The position numbers and the translations under genes were made by a program. This document shows, in pieces, positions 13,234 through 23,295 of a stretch of DNA of 64,000 nt. Under the pieces are notes generated by a model. The model was not told the origin of the DNA, ran no database searches, and saw only the letters and a list, made by a program, of their open reading frames with translations. Origin of the DNA: PNOJ01 sp016706845 (lineage in GTDB: Bacteria; Krumholzibacteriota; Krumholzibacteriia; LZORAL124-64-63); contig JADJIV010000015.1 in the NCBI GenBank assembly GCA_016706845.1, positions 1-64,000 on the forward strand, written 5' to 3'. Position 1 is the stretch's first letter. The number at the start of each line of letters is the position of its first letter.

Positions 13234-14212
13234 TCAGCCGCGGTAGCCGCGGGGGTGCCGGCGGTGCCAGTCCCAGGCGTCCCGCAGGATCGTCGGCAGG
13301 TCGCTGCGGCACGGGCGCCAGCCCAGGTCGCGCCGGACGCGCGCGTTGCCCGCGACCAGCCGCGCCGGGTCGCCGGGGCGCCGGGGCTCGATCCGCGGCT
13401 CGACGGGAAGGCCGGTCGCCACCGCGGCCGCCGCCAGGATCTCCCGCACCGAGGCCCCCGTTTCGCTGCCGAGGTTGTAGACGCTCAGGCCGGGACGGAC
13501 GTCGGCTTCCAGGGCCAGGGCGTGGGCCTCGGCCAGGTCGGCGACGTGGATGTAGTCGCGGATGCAGGTGCCGTCGGGCGTCGGGTAGTCGTCGCCGAAG
13601 ACGGCGAAGCCGAGGCCGGGGTCCAGCACCGAGCGCAGCAGGCGCGGGATCAGGTGCGTCTCGGGGTCGTGGTCCTCCCCGAGCTCCGCCGTCGCGCCGC
13701 AAGCGTTGAAGTAGCGCAGCGCCACGGCCGGGAAGCCCGCCGCCGCCGCCGTGTCCGCCAGCGCCCACTCGATCGCCAGCTTGGTGTGGCCGTACGGGTT
13801 GACCGGACGGGTCGGCGCGTGCTCGGTGATCGGCATCTCGTCCGGCTCGCCGTAGACGGCCGCCGTCGAGGAGAAGACGAAGCGCCGGACGCCCGCGCGC
13901 GCGGCGGCGTCGAGCAGGTTGACGCTGCCGCCGACGTTGTTGCGGTAGTACGGCAGCGGCCGGACCACGGACTCCGCCACCAGGCTGAAGGCCGCGAAGT
14001 GCAGCACGGCGTCGCACGGGCGCGGCCAGCACCCGGTCCACGAAGCCCGCGTCCAGGAGCGAGCCCTCGTGCAGGGGGACCCCCGGCGGCAGCGCCTCGC
14101 GGTGGCCGGTGCTGAAGTCGTCGAGGATCTCGACCTCGTGGCCCCGCGCCAGCAGGACCCGGGTGGTGACGCTGCCGATGTAGCCGGCGCCGCCGGTGAC
14201 CAGCACCTTCAT
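13234..14212 (-). CDS. galE: UDP-glucose 4-epimerase GalE (frameshifted)
   Basis: Extended SDR enzyme interconverting UDP-Glc and UDP-Gal for envelope polysaccharide. The N terminus has the Rossmann glycine motif VTGGAGYIGSV, then DDFSTGHREALP. After a one-base insertion (or two-base loss) at about 14010 it continues with HFAAFSLVAESV, the catalytic FSSTAAVYGEP, YGHTKLAIE (Tyr-x-x-x-Lys), ALRYFNACGA and TCIRDYIHVADLAEAH. The C terminus GWRPCRSDLPTILRDAWDWH is normal. Its ATG overlaps the uvrA stop. UDP-hexose epimerase is clear; the exact sugar substrate is inferred. Confidence 0.88.
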
Positions 14213-17021
14213 CGTTCCTCCTTCGCCGGGGTGCCGGGGCGCCGGCGGGCGCGGCCCGCGCCGCGCGCCGCGAGGTAGCGCCCCGTGACCGACTCCTTGC
14301 AGGCCGCGACCTCGGCCGGCGTGCCCGCGGCGACCACGGAGCCCCCGGCGTCCCCGCCGCCGGGCCCCAGGTCGATGATCCAGTCCGCCTGTTCGATCAG
14401 GTCCAGGTTGTGCTCGATGACCACGACGGACTGCCCCTGGGCGACCAGTTCGTGCAGGACGCGCAGCAGGTCCGCCACGTCGTGGATGTGCAGGCCCGTG
14501 GTCGGTTCGTCGAGCAGGTAGAGGTTGTGCTTGCCCGAAGGCGCCGACAGCTCGCGCGCGATCTTCAGGCGCTGGCTCTCGCCCCCCGAGAGCGTCGTGG
14601 CGGACTGTCCCAGGGTGAGGTAGCCCAGGCCGACCTTCTTGAGGATCCAGAGCTTGTCGCGCAGGGCGTTCTCGCCGCGGAAGAAGGCCAGCGCCTCCTC
14701 GACGGTCATCGCCAGCACCTCGGCGATGGTCCGGCCCTGGCAGCGCACCTCGAGCGTGGCGGGGTTGAAGCGGCTGCCGCCGCACACCTCGCAGGGCACG
14801 CTGATGTCGGCCATGAAGTGCATCTCGACGCGGTGCTCGCCGAGGCCCTGGCACTCGGGGCAGCGTCCGCCGGCGGTGTTGAAGCTGAAACGCCCGGGCG
14901 GGAAGCCGCGCGCGCGGGCGTCGGGGGTCGCGGCGAACAGGTCGCGGATGGGCGCGAGCACGCCCAGGAAGGTGGCCGGGTTGGAGCGGCTGGACTTGCC
15001 GATCGGCGACTGGTCCACGAGCACGACCTGGTCGATCCAGTGCGCGCCCTGGAAGCCGGTGAAGGGGCGCGCGCGCTCCTTGCCGCCGGCCTCCTTGCCC
15101 GTCAGCCCGTCGTGGAGGCAGGCGCCCATCAGCGTGCTCTTGCCCGAGCCCGAGACGCCGGTCAGGCAGACCAGGCGCTGCAGGGGGATCGCGACGTCGA
15201 GGTTGCGCAGGTTGTGCCGGCGCGCGCCGCGCACGGTCAGCTGGCGCCGCGACTCCTCGCGCTTGGGCGCGAGCTTCGGCAGCGCCCGCTCGCCGCGCAG
15301 GTACTCGGCGGTCAGCGTCGCGCCCGAGGCCAGCAGGTCGGCGAGCGGCCCCTGGAAGACGACCTCGCCGCCGTGGCTGCCCGCCCCCGACCCAACTCGA
15401 TGAAGTGCTCCGCCGCGCGCAGCACCGCGAGGTCGTGCTCCACGACGACGACCGTGTTGCCGCCCTCGACCAGGTCGCGCAGCGTGCCGATCAGGCGCTC
15501 GACGTCGGCGGCGTGCAGGCCCGCGGTGGGTTCGTCCAGGACGTAGAGCGTGTCGGTCAGGCGCGAGCCCAGCGCGTTGGCCAGGTGGATGCGCTGCGCC
15601 TCTCCGCCGGACAGCGAGCGCGTGAGCCGGTCCAGGGTCAGGTAGTCGAGCCCGACCCGGTTCAGGAAGCGCAGCCGGTTGCGCACCTCGTCCAGGACGT
15701 CGCCCGCGGCGGCGACGTCGGCGCGGGAGAGCCGCAGGCCCTCCATGCGCTGCAGGGCCTCCCCCAGCGACAGCCGGCCCAGGGAGCCGATGTCCAGCTG
15801 CCCGACGCGCACCGCGAGCGCCTCGCCGCGCAGGCGCGAGCCGCCGCAGGCCCGGCAGAGCGAGTCCCCCATGAAGCGGCGGGTGAAGAAGCGGTGGTGG
15901 CCCTTCTTCATCTCGCGGCGCATCTCCTCCAGGAACGGCAGGATCCCCGTGTAGGCGGCCTCCTGCGCCTCGAGCACCTCGCGCTGCTGGGCGCGGGTCA
16001 GCTTGCGCCAGGGCGCGTCGGCGGGGATGCCGCGGCGGCGCGCGAAGCGGATCAACGCGGCGTGCGCGCGGGCGAAGGCCGGCGTGCGCCAGGGCCGCAC
16101 CGCCCCGTCGAGCAGCGACAGGGTGTCGTCCGGGACGATCTTCTCCTCGTCGAACTCCAGCCGGTTGCCGAAGCCGTTGCAGGCGGGGCAGGCGCCCTGG
16201 GGGGAGTTGAAGGAGAACAGGTGCGGCGTGGGCGCCGGGAACTCGCGGCGGCAACCGTTGCAGACCAGGCGCGACGAGTAGGCGCGGCGCTCGTCGCCGC
16301 AGCGCACCGCGACCCAGCCGCCTCCCTGGCGCAGGGCCAGTTCGACGGCCTCGGCGAAGCGCGACTTCTGCCCCGCCGCCAGGGTCACGGCGTCCACCAC
16401 GACGTCGACGACGTCGCCCGCGCGCGGCCGCGGCGCGCCGGGCTCGGCGGCCTCGTCCAGCCGCACCAGCGCCCCGCCCACCACGGCCCGCCGGTAGCCC
16501 TGCGCCAGCAGGGGCTCGGCCCAGCCGCTGCGCGAGCTGTCGCTGCTGATCTCCTGGGGATAGGCCACCATCGCCGTCGCGTCGGCCCCCCACTGCTTGC
16601 ACGTCTCGCGCCAGACCGTGGCCGGGGTCTCGGGCACGACCGCCTCGCGGCAGTCCGGGCAGACGATCCGCCCGATGCGCGCGAAGAGCACGCGCAGGTA
16701 GTCGTTGATCTCGGTGACGGTGCCGACGGTGCTGCGGCCGCTGCGGGCCGCGTTGCGCTGCTCGATGGCGATGGCGGGGCTGATGCCGTCGATCCAGTCC
16801 ACGTCGGGCTTGGGCATGCGCTCCAGGAACTGGCGCGCGTAGGTCGACAGGGACTCGACGTAGGTGCGCTGCCCCTCGGCGTAGAGGGTGTCGAAGACCA
16901 GCGAGGACTTGCCCGATCCGGACACGCCGGAAACCGCCGTCAGGCTGCCGCGAGGCAGGTCGACGTCGCACCCCTTGAGGTTGTGCTGGCGGGCGCCGCG
17001 GATGCGGATGGTCTCGATCAA
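14209..17021 (-). CDS. uvrA: Excinuclease ABC subunit UvrA (frameshifted)
   Basis: Damage-recognition ATPase of nucleotide excision repair. The TTG start (17019-17021) lies behind AGGAGG. It has Walker A GVSGSGKSSL, the UvrA segment QRTYVESLSTYARQFLERM, CxxC zinc motifs (CNGC/CPAC; CPEC/CEVC), signature LSGGEAQRIHLA, then the second half with GVSGSGKSTLMG, LSGGESQRLKIA and DEPTTGLHIHD. About 15388, in a run of G, one base is missing between FIELG and GAGSHGGEVVFQG. Total about 938 residues. The order within both ABC halves is intact, so the shift is probably an error. galE follows with ATGA overlap. Confidence 0.93.
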
Positions 17022-17166
17022 CGTGCCTCCTGGCCCCCGGCGGCGAGAGGCCGGCGGGACCGTCCATGGTATCCGTTCTTTCGCATTCCGCACAAGGGAT
17101 TTACACTGGGCGTCGCCGGCGGGCGGCCGCCGCGCCGCCCCTTTCCACCCACGCCGAGGAAGCGCC

Positions 17167-17970
17167 ATGCCCCTGCCCCGCACCGAACAGCTGCTGGCCA
17201 CGATCCACGTCCTGCGCGCTCCGGACGGCTGTCCCTGGGACCGCAAGCAGACCCTGGCCACCGCCGCGCACCACCTGCACGACGAGTCGGCCGAGCTGCT
17301 CGAGGCCGCCCTCGGCGAGGACACCGACCACGTCCGCGAAGAGCTCGGCGACCTGCTGTTCATGGTCTGCTTCGTCGCGGAGATACTCGGCGAGACGACC
17401 GGCACCGGATTCGACGACGTCGCTGCCCTGGCCGACGCCAAGCTCGTGCGGCGCCACCCCCACGTCTTCGGCGGCCTGGCGGCCGGCGACGCCGGGGAAA
17501 GCCAGCAGCGCTGGAACGAGGTCAAGGCCCAGGAGAAGCGCGCCAAGGGTCTGGACCCGGACCGCGAGTCGCTCCTGAAGGACCTGCCGGCCGCGGCCGC
17601 GCCGCTGCACCAGGCCCACCGCTACCAGAAGGACGCCGCCCAGGTGGGGTTCGACTGGCCGGATCTCGAAGGCGTATGGGCGAAGATCCGCGAGGAGATG
17701 GCCGAACTCGACGAGGCCGTCGCGGGCGGCGACGCGGCGGCCGTCGAGCACGAGGTCGGCGACCTGCTGTTCTCCGTGGCCAACCTCGCCCGCAAGCTCG
17801 ACGTCGCCCCGGACGTCGCGCTGCGGCGGGCCAACGCCCGCTTCCGGTCCCGCTTCCAGGCCGTCGAGGCCGCGTTCGGCGGCGACCGCGACCGCCTGGC
17901 CGCCGCCTCCCTCGCGGAACTCGAAGCCGCCTGGCGGGCCGCCAAGGCCGCCGAGCGCGGCGCGGTCTAG
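17167..17970 (+). CDS. mazG: MazG nucleoside triphosphate pyrophosphohydrolase
   Basis: All-alpha NTP-PPase that hydrolyses noncanonical or excess NTPs to NMP and PPi. 267 residues with two MazG domains: the first with LRAPDGCPWDRKQTLATAA and the metal-binding acids in HDESAELLEAALGE and EELGDLLFMV; the second with EEMAELDEAV and EHEVGDLLFSVANLARKL. The ATG at 17167 has GAGGAA 5 bp upstream. The stop TAG overlaps, on the opposite strand, the TAG of the convergent gene (palindromic CTAG at 17967-17970). Confidence 0.96.
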   Translation: MPLPRTEQLLATIHVLRAPDGCPWDRKQTLATAAHHLHDESAELLEAALGEDTDHVREELGDLLFMVCFVAEILGETTGTGFDDVAALADAKLVRRHPHVFGGLAAGDAGESQQRWNEVKAQEKRAKGLDPDRESLLKDLPAAAAPLHQAHRYQKDAAQVGFDWPDLEGVWAKIREEMAELDEAVAGGDAAAVEHEVGDLLFSVANLARKLDVAPDVALRRANARFRSRFQAVEAAFGGDRDRLAAASLAELEAAWRAAKAAERGAV

Positions 17971-19453
17971 CCCGCGCCGCCCGCCGGCGGCGCCGCGGCG
18001 GGCTCGTCCGGGCAGCCGTCGTCGTCGCGGTCCCCGTCGTAGTCCTCGGCCTGGTCGGGGCAGGCGTCGCGCACGTCGGGAATCCCGTCGAGATCGTTGT
18101 CCGGGTCGGGGCAGCCGTCCCCGTCCTCGAACCCGTCGCGGTCTTCCGCCGCGTCGGGGCAGCGGTCGTCTTCGTCGGCGATCCCGTCCCCGTCGCGGTC
18201 CGGCATCGTGTCGGGGCAGCCGTCGTCGTCGCGGTAGCCGTCGAAGTTCTCCGCCTCGCAGGGGCACGCGTCGTCACCGTCGAGGATCCCGTCGCCGTCG
18301 TTGTCCGGGTCGGGCGCGCCGTCCTGGTCGCGCCAGCCGTCGCGGTCCTCGGGAAAGTCCGGGGCCAGGTCCGACGCGTCCGGCACGCCGTCCTCGTCGT
18401 TGTCCGGGTCCGGGCAGCCGTCGTCGTCGCGGAAGGCGTCGCGGTCCTCGGGGGCGTCCGGGCAGAGGTCCAGGCGGTCGGTGATGCCGTCGCGGTCGCG
18501 GTCCGACCCGCCGACGGCGAAGCCCCGGCTGACCCCCACCGCCACCGTCCAGTCGGGCACCGCGGCGACGAAGGGCGTGGCCAGGTCCTCGCGGGACAGG
18601 GGCACTTCGTAGGCGACGTCCAGCGCCCAGCCGTCCTCCGCGCCCCAGCGCACGCCGGCGGTCAGGGAGCGGAACGCCTCGCGCGCCGCGATCGCGGCCG
18701 AGGCGGGGTAGGATTCCGCCGCGAAGGTCACGTGCAGCACGGCGAGCGATTTGCGCACGTCGACGCCCGCGTGCCACAGCCAGGAATCGTTGCCGGCGTC
18801 GCCGGCGGCCGCGGGGTAGGTCAGCGGCCAGGGTTCGTAGCGGCCGGCGGCGGCGGCGCCGCGGCCCTCGTCGCGGGGAGTCCAGCGCCGGCCCGCTGCC
18901 GCGTGCAGGCGCAGTTCGGGGACCTGGGCGTCCCGCCAGAAACGCTGCGTCCAGGCCAGGCCCGCGTAGGGCGCGGCCGCGCCGTCTCCGAGGCCGCTCG
19001 CGCGGGAGCCCAGCGGCAGGGTCGTGCGCAGGTCGAGCGCCAGGCCGCCGCCGCGCCAGGGCCGCGGCAGGCCCAGGACCAGCCCGGCCTCGCCGTCGGC
19101 GAGCCCCGCGGCGGACGCGGGCAGGTCGCTCCCACCGCCGGACCAGGAGCGCCAGGGGGTCGAGGCCCACGCGCGCAGCCACGGCCGCCAGCCGTACTCC
19201 ACGTCGGCGCGCCAGCCGGCGTGGTCGACGTAGTAGCGCGCTTCGGCGGGCCCCGCCTGCACCGACCAGCGCTCGTACCCCAGTCCGATCAGCAGCACGC
19301 CGTCGGGCGGCAGGATCCCTCGACGAGCCTGCCGAGCCGCACGGAGCGTTCCTGGTTGCGGCGCAGCTGCTCGGCGGCGCCGTCGCCCGGGCCGAGCAGC
19401 GCGACCGCGGCCAGCGCGGCCGCGATCAGGCGGGCGGACGGGGCGACCCTCAC
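17967..19453 (-). CDS. Exported protein with thrombospondin type-3 (calcium-binding) repeats, OmpA-like context (frameshifted)
   Basis: Starts at GTG (19451-19453), overlapping the previous stop as GTGA, with a signal peptide (RLIAAALAAVALLGPGDGAAE). A single missing base at about 19318 shifts the frame. The protein continues with about 280 residues rich in aromatic beta strands, an outer-membrane-barrel-like or adhesin region. About 160 residues of TSP3 repeats then end the protein (DRDGDGIADEDDRCPDAAED, DPDNDEDGVPDASDLAPD and similar, roughly ten units). TSP3 Asp-rich loops bind Ca2+. In many Gram-negatives such repeats link a barrel to a C-terminal OmpA peptidoglycan-binding domain; that domain is missing here, and the protein ends in AAAPPAGGAG. 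Confidence 0.75.
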
Positions 19454-19833
19454 GCCGTCTCTCCGGGTTCGTCCGCGGCCGGGCTCGCCGGCGCCGTCTC
19501 CTCCGCAGAGGGCCCGGCGGCGGCGGGCGCGTCCGTCCCACCGACGTCCTCGCGGTCCTTCTTCAGCTCGTCCATGAAGTTGAGCTTCAGGTCCATGGCG
19601 GCGCGCGACAGCAGGGCGGCCACCTCGGGATGGGCGTTGCCCTTCGTCTTGGCCTTCAGCATGTCCAGCAGGTCGATCGACAGCCGGGCCCCCTCGAGGT
19701 CGCGCCGCATCTGCCCGGACTGGGGGTCGGCGATCTTGCCGAGCTGCACCAGGGCGCCGGTCTGCAGGTTGAGCGCCAGCATCATCAGCGACTGGTCGTG
19801 CTTGTCGAATTCCGGCGTCGTCGTCTCGCTCAC
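19450..19833 (-). CDS. DUF1844 family protein
   Basis: 127 residues with the DUF1844 pattern: a hydrophobic helix (HDQSLMMLALNLQTGALVQLG), then DLEGARLSIDLLDMLKAKTKGN and a Glu/Leu-rich third helix. An Ala/Pro/Glu-rich tail of about 35 residues follows. Function unknown; the family is small, cytosolic and frequent in deltaproteobacterial and FCB genomes. It overlaps the TSP3 gene start by four bases. Confidence 0.85.
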   Translation of the reverse strand: MSETTTPEFDKHDQSLMMLALNLQTGALVQLGKIADPQSGQMRRDLEGARLSIDLLDMLKAKTKGNAHPEVAALLSRAAMDLKLNFMDELKKDREDVGGTDAPAAAGPSAEETAPASPAADEPGETA

Positions 19834-19866
19834 GTTCCCTCCTCCTTCGTTCGCTCCGGCCGGCCG

Positions 19867-20899
19867 TCAGCCGGCGGCCCGGTCCGCGTCGTCGTCGAAC
19901 TCATCCGCGATGCTGCCGACCAGCACCTCCAGCAGGTCCTCCAACGTGACCATGCCCAGGGGGTTCCCGCCGGCGTCCACCACCACGGCCATCTGCTGGC
20001 GCTGCCAGCGCATCTCCTCGAACAGCCCCCAGGGCGACATCTCGCGATCGACGCGGGGGCAGGTGCGCAGCAGGGTGTCCGGGATGCGTTGCCAATCCTG
20101 CCGCATCGTCGCGGACAGCAGCAGGTCGCGCACCAGCACCCAGCCCTGCACCTCGCGCGGGTCGTCGCCCAGCACCGGCAGCCGGCTGTAGCCGGACGCG
20201 GCCGCGAGGCGGCGGCAGGTCGCGGGGTCCGCTGCGCGGCAGGCTGTCGACCCGCGCCCACGGCGTCATCACCGCGTCGAGGTTCAGGTCCGAGAGGGCC
20301 AGGCAGCGGGCCAGCAGCTCGGTGAAGCGCCCGTCCTGGGCGGCCGCCGGGTGGGCGGCCATCAGCTGGTGCATCGCCTCGCGCCCGATGACGGCGCCCT
20401 CGGCGCGCCGGCCACGTCCCGGCAGCAGGCGGTCCAGCAGCGAGGAATAGGCCAGCAGCACCCAGCGCGCGGGAGCGAGCAGCAGCATGACCGCGCGCAG
20501 GGGGCGGACCGACGCGAGGCTCAGGCGCTCGGGAAACTCCCGGTAGACCACCTTCGGGATGATCTCGCCGAAGACGATCACCAGCACGGCGGCGATGGCC
20601 GCCGCCGCGAACTCCCCGCGGTTCCCGTAGCGGGTCGCGAGCGCGGCCGTCAGCACGGCGCTGAAGCCGACGTTCGCCAGGTTCGTGCCGATCAGGCAGG
20701 TCAGCACCGGGTCCTCGATGCGGGCCAGCAGCCGGCGCAGCGCCGCCGCGCCCGGGTGCGGCTGGCGGCGCAGCAGCGTGCGCAGCCGGATGCGGCTGAT
20801 GCTCATCAGGCCCGTCTCGGCGCCCGAGAAGAACGCCGAGGCCGTCAGGCAGACCGCGAGCACAGCCAGAGCCGCCGCCGGTGACAGGGCGCCGCTCAC
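19867..20899 (-). CDS. CNNM/HlyC-CorC type transporter-like protein with CBS domains (second copy, frameshifted)
   Basis: The GTG start (20897-20899) overlaps the upstream paralogue's stop as GTGA. The N-terminal DUF21/CNNM membrane domain (AALAVLAVCLTASAFFSGAE, TGLMSISRIRLRTLLR, and IVFGEIIPKVVYREFPERLS) is followed by a CBS pair (AVMTPWARVDSL ... SGYSRLPVLGDDPREVQGWV; MAVVVDAGGNPLGMVTLEDL). It ends shortly after with no CorC_HlyC domain, unlike its neighbour. A frameshift (one extra or two missing bases) lies at about 20236. The family is implicated in Mg2+/Co2+ efflux or membrane maintenance. Confidence 0.8.
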
Positions 20900-22149
20900 G
20901 GTCGGGCCTCCGGGGACGGTCGCGGCAGCCGCTGCAGGCGCAGCTTCGTGACGCGCAGCCCTTCCATCTCCAGGACCGTGCAGCGGTAGCGGTCCCAGAC
21001 GACGCGATCGCCGCGGGCGGGGATGCGCCCCAGCTTCGCCATGACGAAACCGGCCAGGGTGACGTAGTCGTGCGACGGCTCGAGCCGGGCGCCGCAGGTC
21101 TCGCTCACCTGGCGCAGGTCCGTGCCCCCGGCGACGATCCAGTTGCTGTCGCCCACGGCCAGGATCTCGGGATCCCCGGGGTCCGACTCGTCGTGCCAGG
21201 GACCGGTCAGCGCCTCGAGGCAATCCTCCAGGGTGACCAGGCCCGCGAAGTCGCCGTGCTCGTCGAGCACGAACGCCATGTGGCCGCCCGCGAGGCGCAG
21301 CTCGTGCATGAGCACCGAGACGGACTTCGATTCGGGGACGAAGGACGACTCGCGCAGCAGCGCGGCGTCCAGGATCGCATCGTCGGGGCGGCCCAACAGG
21401 TCCTTCAGGTGCAGCACGCCGACGGGCAGGTTGCGGCCGGGCGCGACGACGGGGTAGCGGTTGCGGCCGGCCGCGCGGGCGACCGCCAGGATGTCGGCCC
21501 AGGCCATCCCGATCTCCAGCGACACGACGTCCGGACGCGGCCGCATGATCTCGCGCACCTCCAGGCCGTCGAGCATCAGCAGACGGGAGACGAAGCGCCC
21601 CTCGGTGTCGGTGAGCGAGGCGTCGTGGACGGCCATGTCCACGGCGGTGACCAGTTCCGGCACGGTCAGCGGGCGGCTGCCGGTGCGTTCGAAGGGCAGG
21701 CGCGCCAGCGCGCGCCGCGTGATGAAACCGTTGAGATCGAGCACGGGGCGGATCACGGCCAGCCAGACGCGCAGCGGCGCCTGCAGCAGGCGCGCCAGGG
21801 GCGCGCCCAGGCGCAGGGCGATCAGCTTGGGAGTGATCTCCCCGACCAGCAGCACGAGCACCGTGAGGACCGGCACGGCGATCGCCAGCCCCCGCTGGCC
21901 GAACCGCGACATCAGCAGCGACGTGCCCAGGACGCTCGCCCCGATGTTGACCAGCAGGTTGCCGATCAGCAGCGCCGCGAGCAGGCGCGGCGGGTCCGCG
22001 AGCAGGCGCAACACGTGCCGGTCCGCCGGCGCCGCGCTGCGCCGCAGGCGCGCCAGGTCCCCGTCCTGCAGCGAGAACAGGGCCGTCTCGGTGCCCGAGA
22101 AGAGGGCCGAGAGCAGCAGCAGGGCGGCCAGTAGGGCGGTATCGGACAA
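20896..22149 (-). CDS. CNNM/HlyC-CorC type protein with CBS pair and CorC_HlyC domain (first copy)
   Basis: 417 residues from a TTG start with GGGAGG. It has a DUF21/CNNM membrane domain (LLSALFSGTETALFSLQDGDL, LVGEITPKLIALRLGAPLA), two CBS repeats (IMRPRPDVVSLEIGMAWADI; HMAFVLDEHGDFAGLVTLED) and a C-terminal CorC_HlyC domain (GDRVVWDRYRCTVLEMEGLR). It is intact, and directly followed by a shorter paralogue. A two-gene arrangement of unlike paralogues suggests a heteromeric membrane complex, as in other FCB bacteria with GldE-like proteins; this is inference. Confidence 0.87.
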   Translation of the reverse strand: MSDTALLAALLLLSALFSGTETALFSLQDGDLARLRRSAAPADRHVLRLLADPPRLLAALLIGNLLVNIGASVLGTSLLMSRFGQRGLAIAVPVLTVLVLLVGEITPKLIALRLGAPLARLLQAPLRVWLAVIRPVLDLNGFITRRALARLPFERTGSRPLTVPELVTAVDMAVHDASLTDTEGRFVSRLLMLDGLEVREIMRPRPDVVSLEIGMAWADILAVARAAGRNRYPVVAPGRNLPVGVLHLKDLLGRPDDAILDAALLRESSFVPESKSVSVLMHELRLAGGHMAFVLDEHGDFAGLVTLEDCLEALTGPWHDESDPGDPEILAVGDSNWIVAGGTDLRQVSETCGARLEPSHDYVTLAGFVMAKLGRIPARGDRVVWDRYRCTVLEMEGLRVTKLRLQRLPRPSPEARP

Positions 22150-22194
22150 GGGAACCTCCCGGCGGTCGGCGATCGCGGGAGCATAGCCGCTCGC

Positions 22195-22223
22195 TTGACA
22201 CCCTGCAAGCGCGTCACTAGGCT
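22195..22223 (+). promoter_or_regulatory. Sigma70-type promoter for the GT9-waaA pair
   Basis: Perfect TTGACA (22195-22200), 17-bp spacer, TAGGCT (22218-22223); about 45 bp ahead of the GTG start at 22273. This is the only intergenic space for the plus-strand operon. Confidence 0.5.
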
Positions 22224-22272
22224 CTGCGTTCCCGGCGTCCGAGGCCGGGGCGACCCGCCGCGAAAGGAACCC

Positions 22273-23295
22273 GTGGAGCGCACCCTCGTCATCCGCTTCG
22301 GCGCCCTGGGCGACCTCTGCCTGTGCGGCTGGTTCCTCGCCGGTGTCGCCGACGCCGGCGGTCCGCCCACGACCCTGGTGACCAAGGCTCGTTTCGCCCC
22401 GCTGGCCTCCTGCTTCGCCGGCGTGGACGAGGTGATCGCCCTGGACGGTGCCGGGTGGCGCGATCTGGTCCGCCTCGCGCGCCGCTTGCGCGGCCGCCGC
22501 GGGGACGTCTGGCTGGACGCGCACGCCGTGCTGCGCAGCCGCGCGCTGCCGCTGCTGGCGGGGCGCCGCGTCCGCGCCCGCCTGCGCAAGGGCACGCTGC
22601 AGCGCCTGGCGCTGATCGGCTCGCGCCGCTCGGCCTGGCCCGCGGCGGCCGGCGCCGCGCCCCCCTCGCTGCTGGACCGCTACTGTGCGCTGGCCCCGGC
22701 CGTCGGCCTCGCGGCCGACGTCGTGCGCGCCGCGGCTCGCCCGCCCCTGCAAGGCATCCACGCACCCGACCCGTCGCCCCGCCTCGTCCTGGCCCCCGGT
22801 GCGCGCTGGGAAACCAAGCGCTGGCCCGAGGCCCACGCCGCCGCCCTGGTGGACCTGATGGCCGGCGCGTTGCCCCACGCCCTGACGGTCCTGCTCGGCC
22901 CCGACGAAGCGGCCTGGTACGACGGCGGGCCGCTGGCGGCGGCGGTCGCGCGCCATCCCGATGCGCGCGTGCTGCGGGACCGTCCCCTGCCCGAAATCGC
23001 GGCGGAACTGGCCGCCAGCCGCGCCGCCGTGGTGAACGACAGCGGCCTGCTGCACCTGTCCGAGGCCGTGGGCACGCCCGTGGTCGCCCTGTTCGGCCCG
23101 ACGGTGCGCGCCTTCGGCTACGCGCCCCTGCTGCCGCGCAGCGTGCTGCTGGAGCGCGACCTGGACTGCCGGCCCTGCTCGCGCACCGGCGCGCGCCCCT
23201 GCCACCGCGGCGACCTGGCCTGCCTGCAGGACATCCCGCCCGCCACGGTCCTGGACACGCTGCGCGCGCTGCTCGACCGCGGAGCCGCGTCGTGA
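22273..23295 (+). CDS. Glycosyltransferase family 9 (heptosyltransferase-like)
   Basis: 340 residues with the GT9 layout: N-terminal VIRFGALGDLCLCGWFLAGV, a middle DVWLDAHAVLRSRALPLLAG, then LVLAPGARWETKRWPEAHAA, VVNDSGLLHLSEAVGTPVVALFGPT and a Cys-rich end (CRPCSRTGARPCHRGDLACL) typical of heptosyltransferases of LPS core. GTG was chosen for the AAAGGA site 6 bp upstream. The stop overlaps waaA, supporting an LPS-core role. The donor (ADP-heptose) is inferred from the family. Confidence 0.9.
   Translation: MERTLVIRFGALGDLCLCGWFLAGVADAGGPPTTLVTKARFAPLASCFAGVDEVIALDGAGWRDLVRLARRLRGRRGDVWLDAHAVLRSRALPLLAGRRVRARLRKGTLQRLALIGSRRSAWPAAAGAAPPSLLDRYCALAPAVGLAADVVRAAARPPLQGIHAPDPSPRLVLAPGARWETKRWPEAHAAALVDLMAGALPHALTVLLGPDEAAWYDGGPLAAAVARHPDARVLRDRPLPEIAAELAASRAAVVNDSGLLHLSEAVGTPVVALFGPTVRAFGYAPLLPRSVLLERDLDCRPCSRTGARPCHRGDLACLQDIPPATVLDTLRALLDRGAAS

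Noticed and set aside
15405..19577. A very long open frame on the plus strand, and similar ones elsewhere (for example 195-3746, 5602-7653, 37303-41148)
   Set aside because: They are opposite well-supported genes, have repetitive Ala/Arg/Gly-rich compositions with no motifs, and arise from the high GC content, which makes stops rare.
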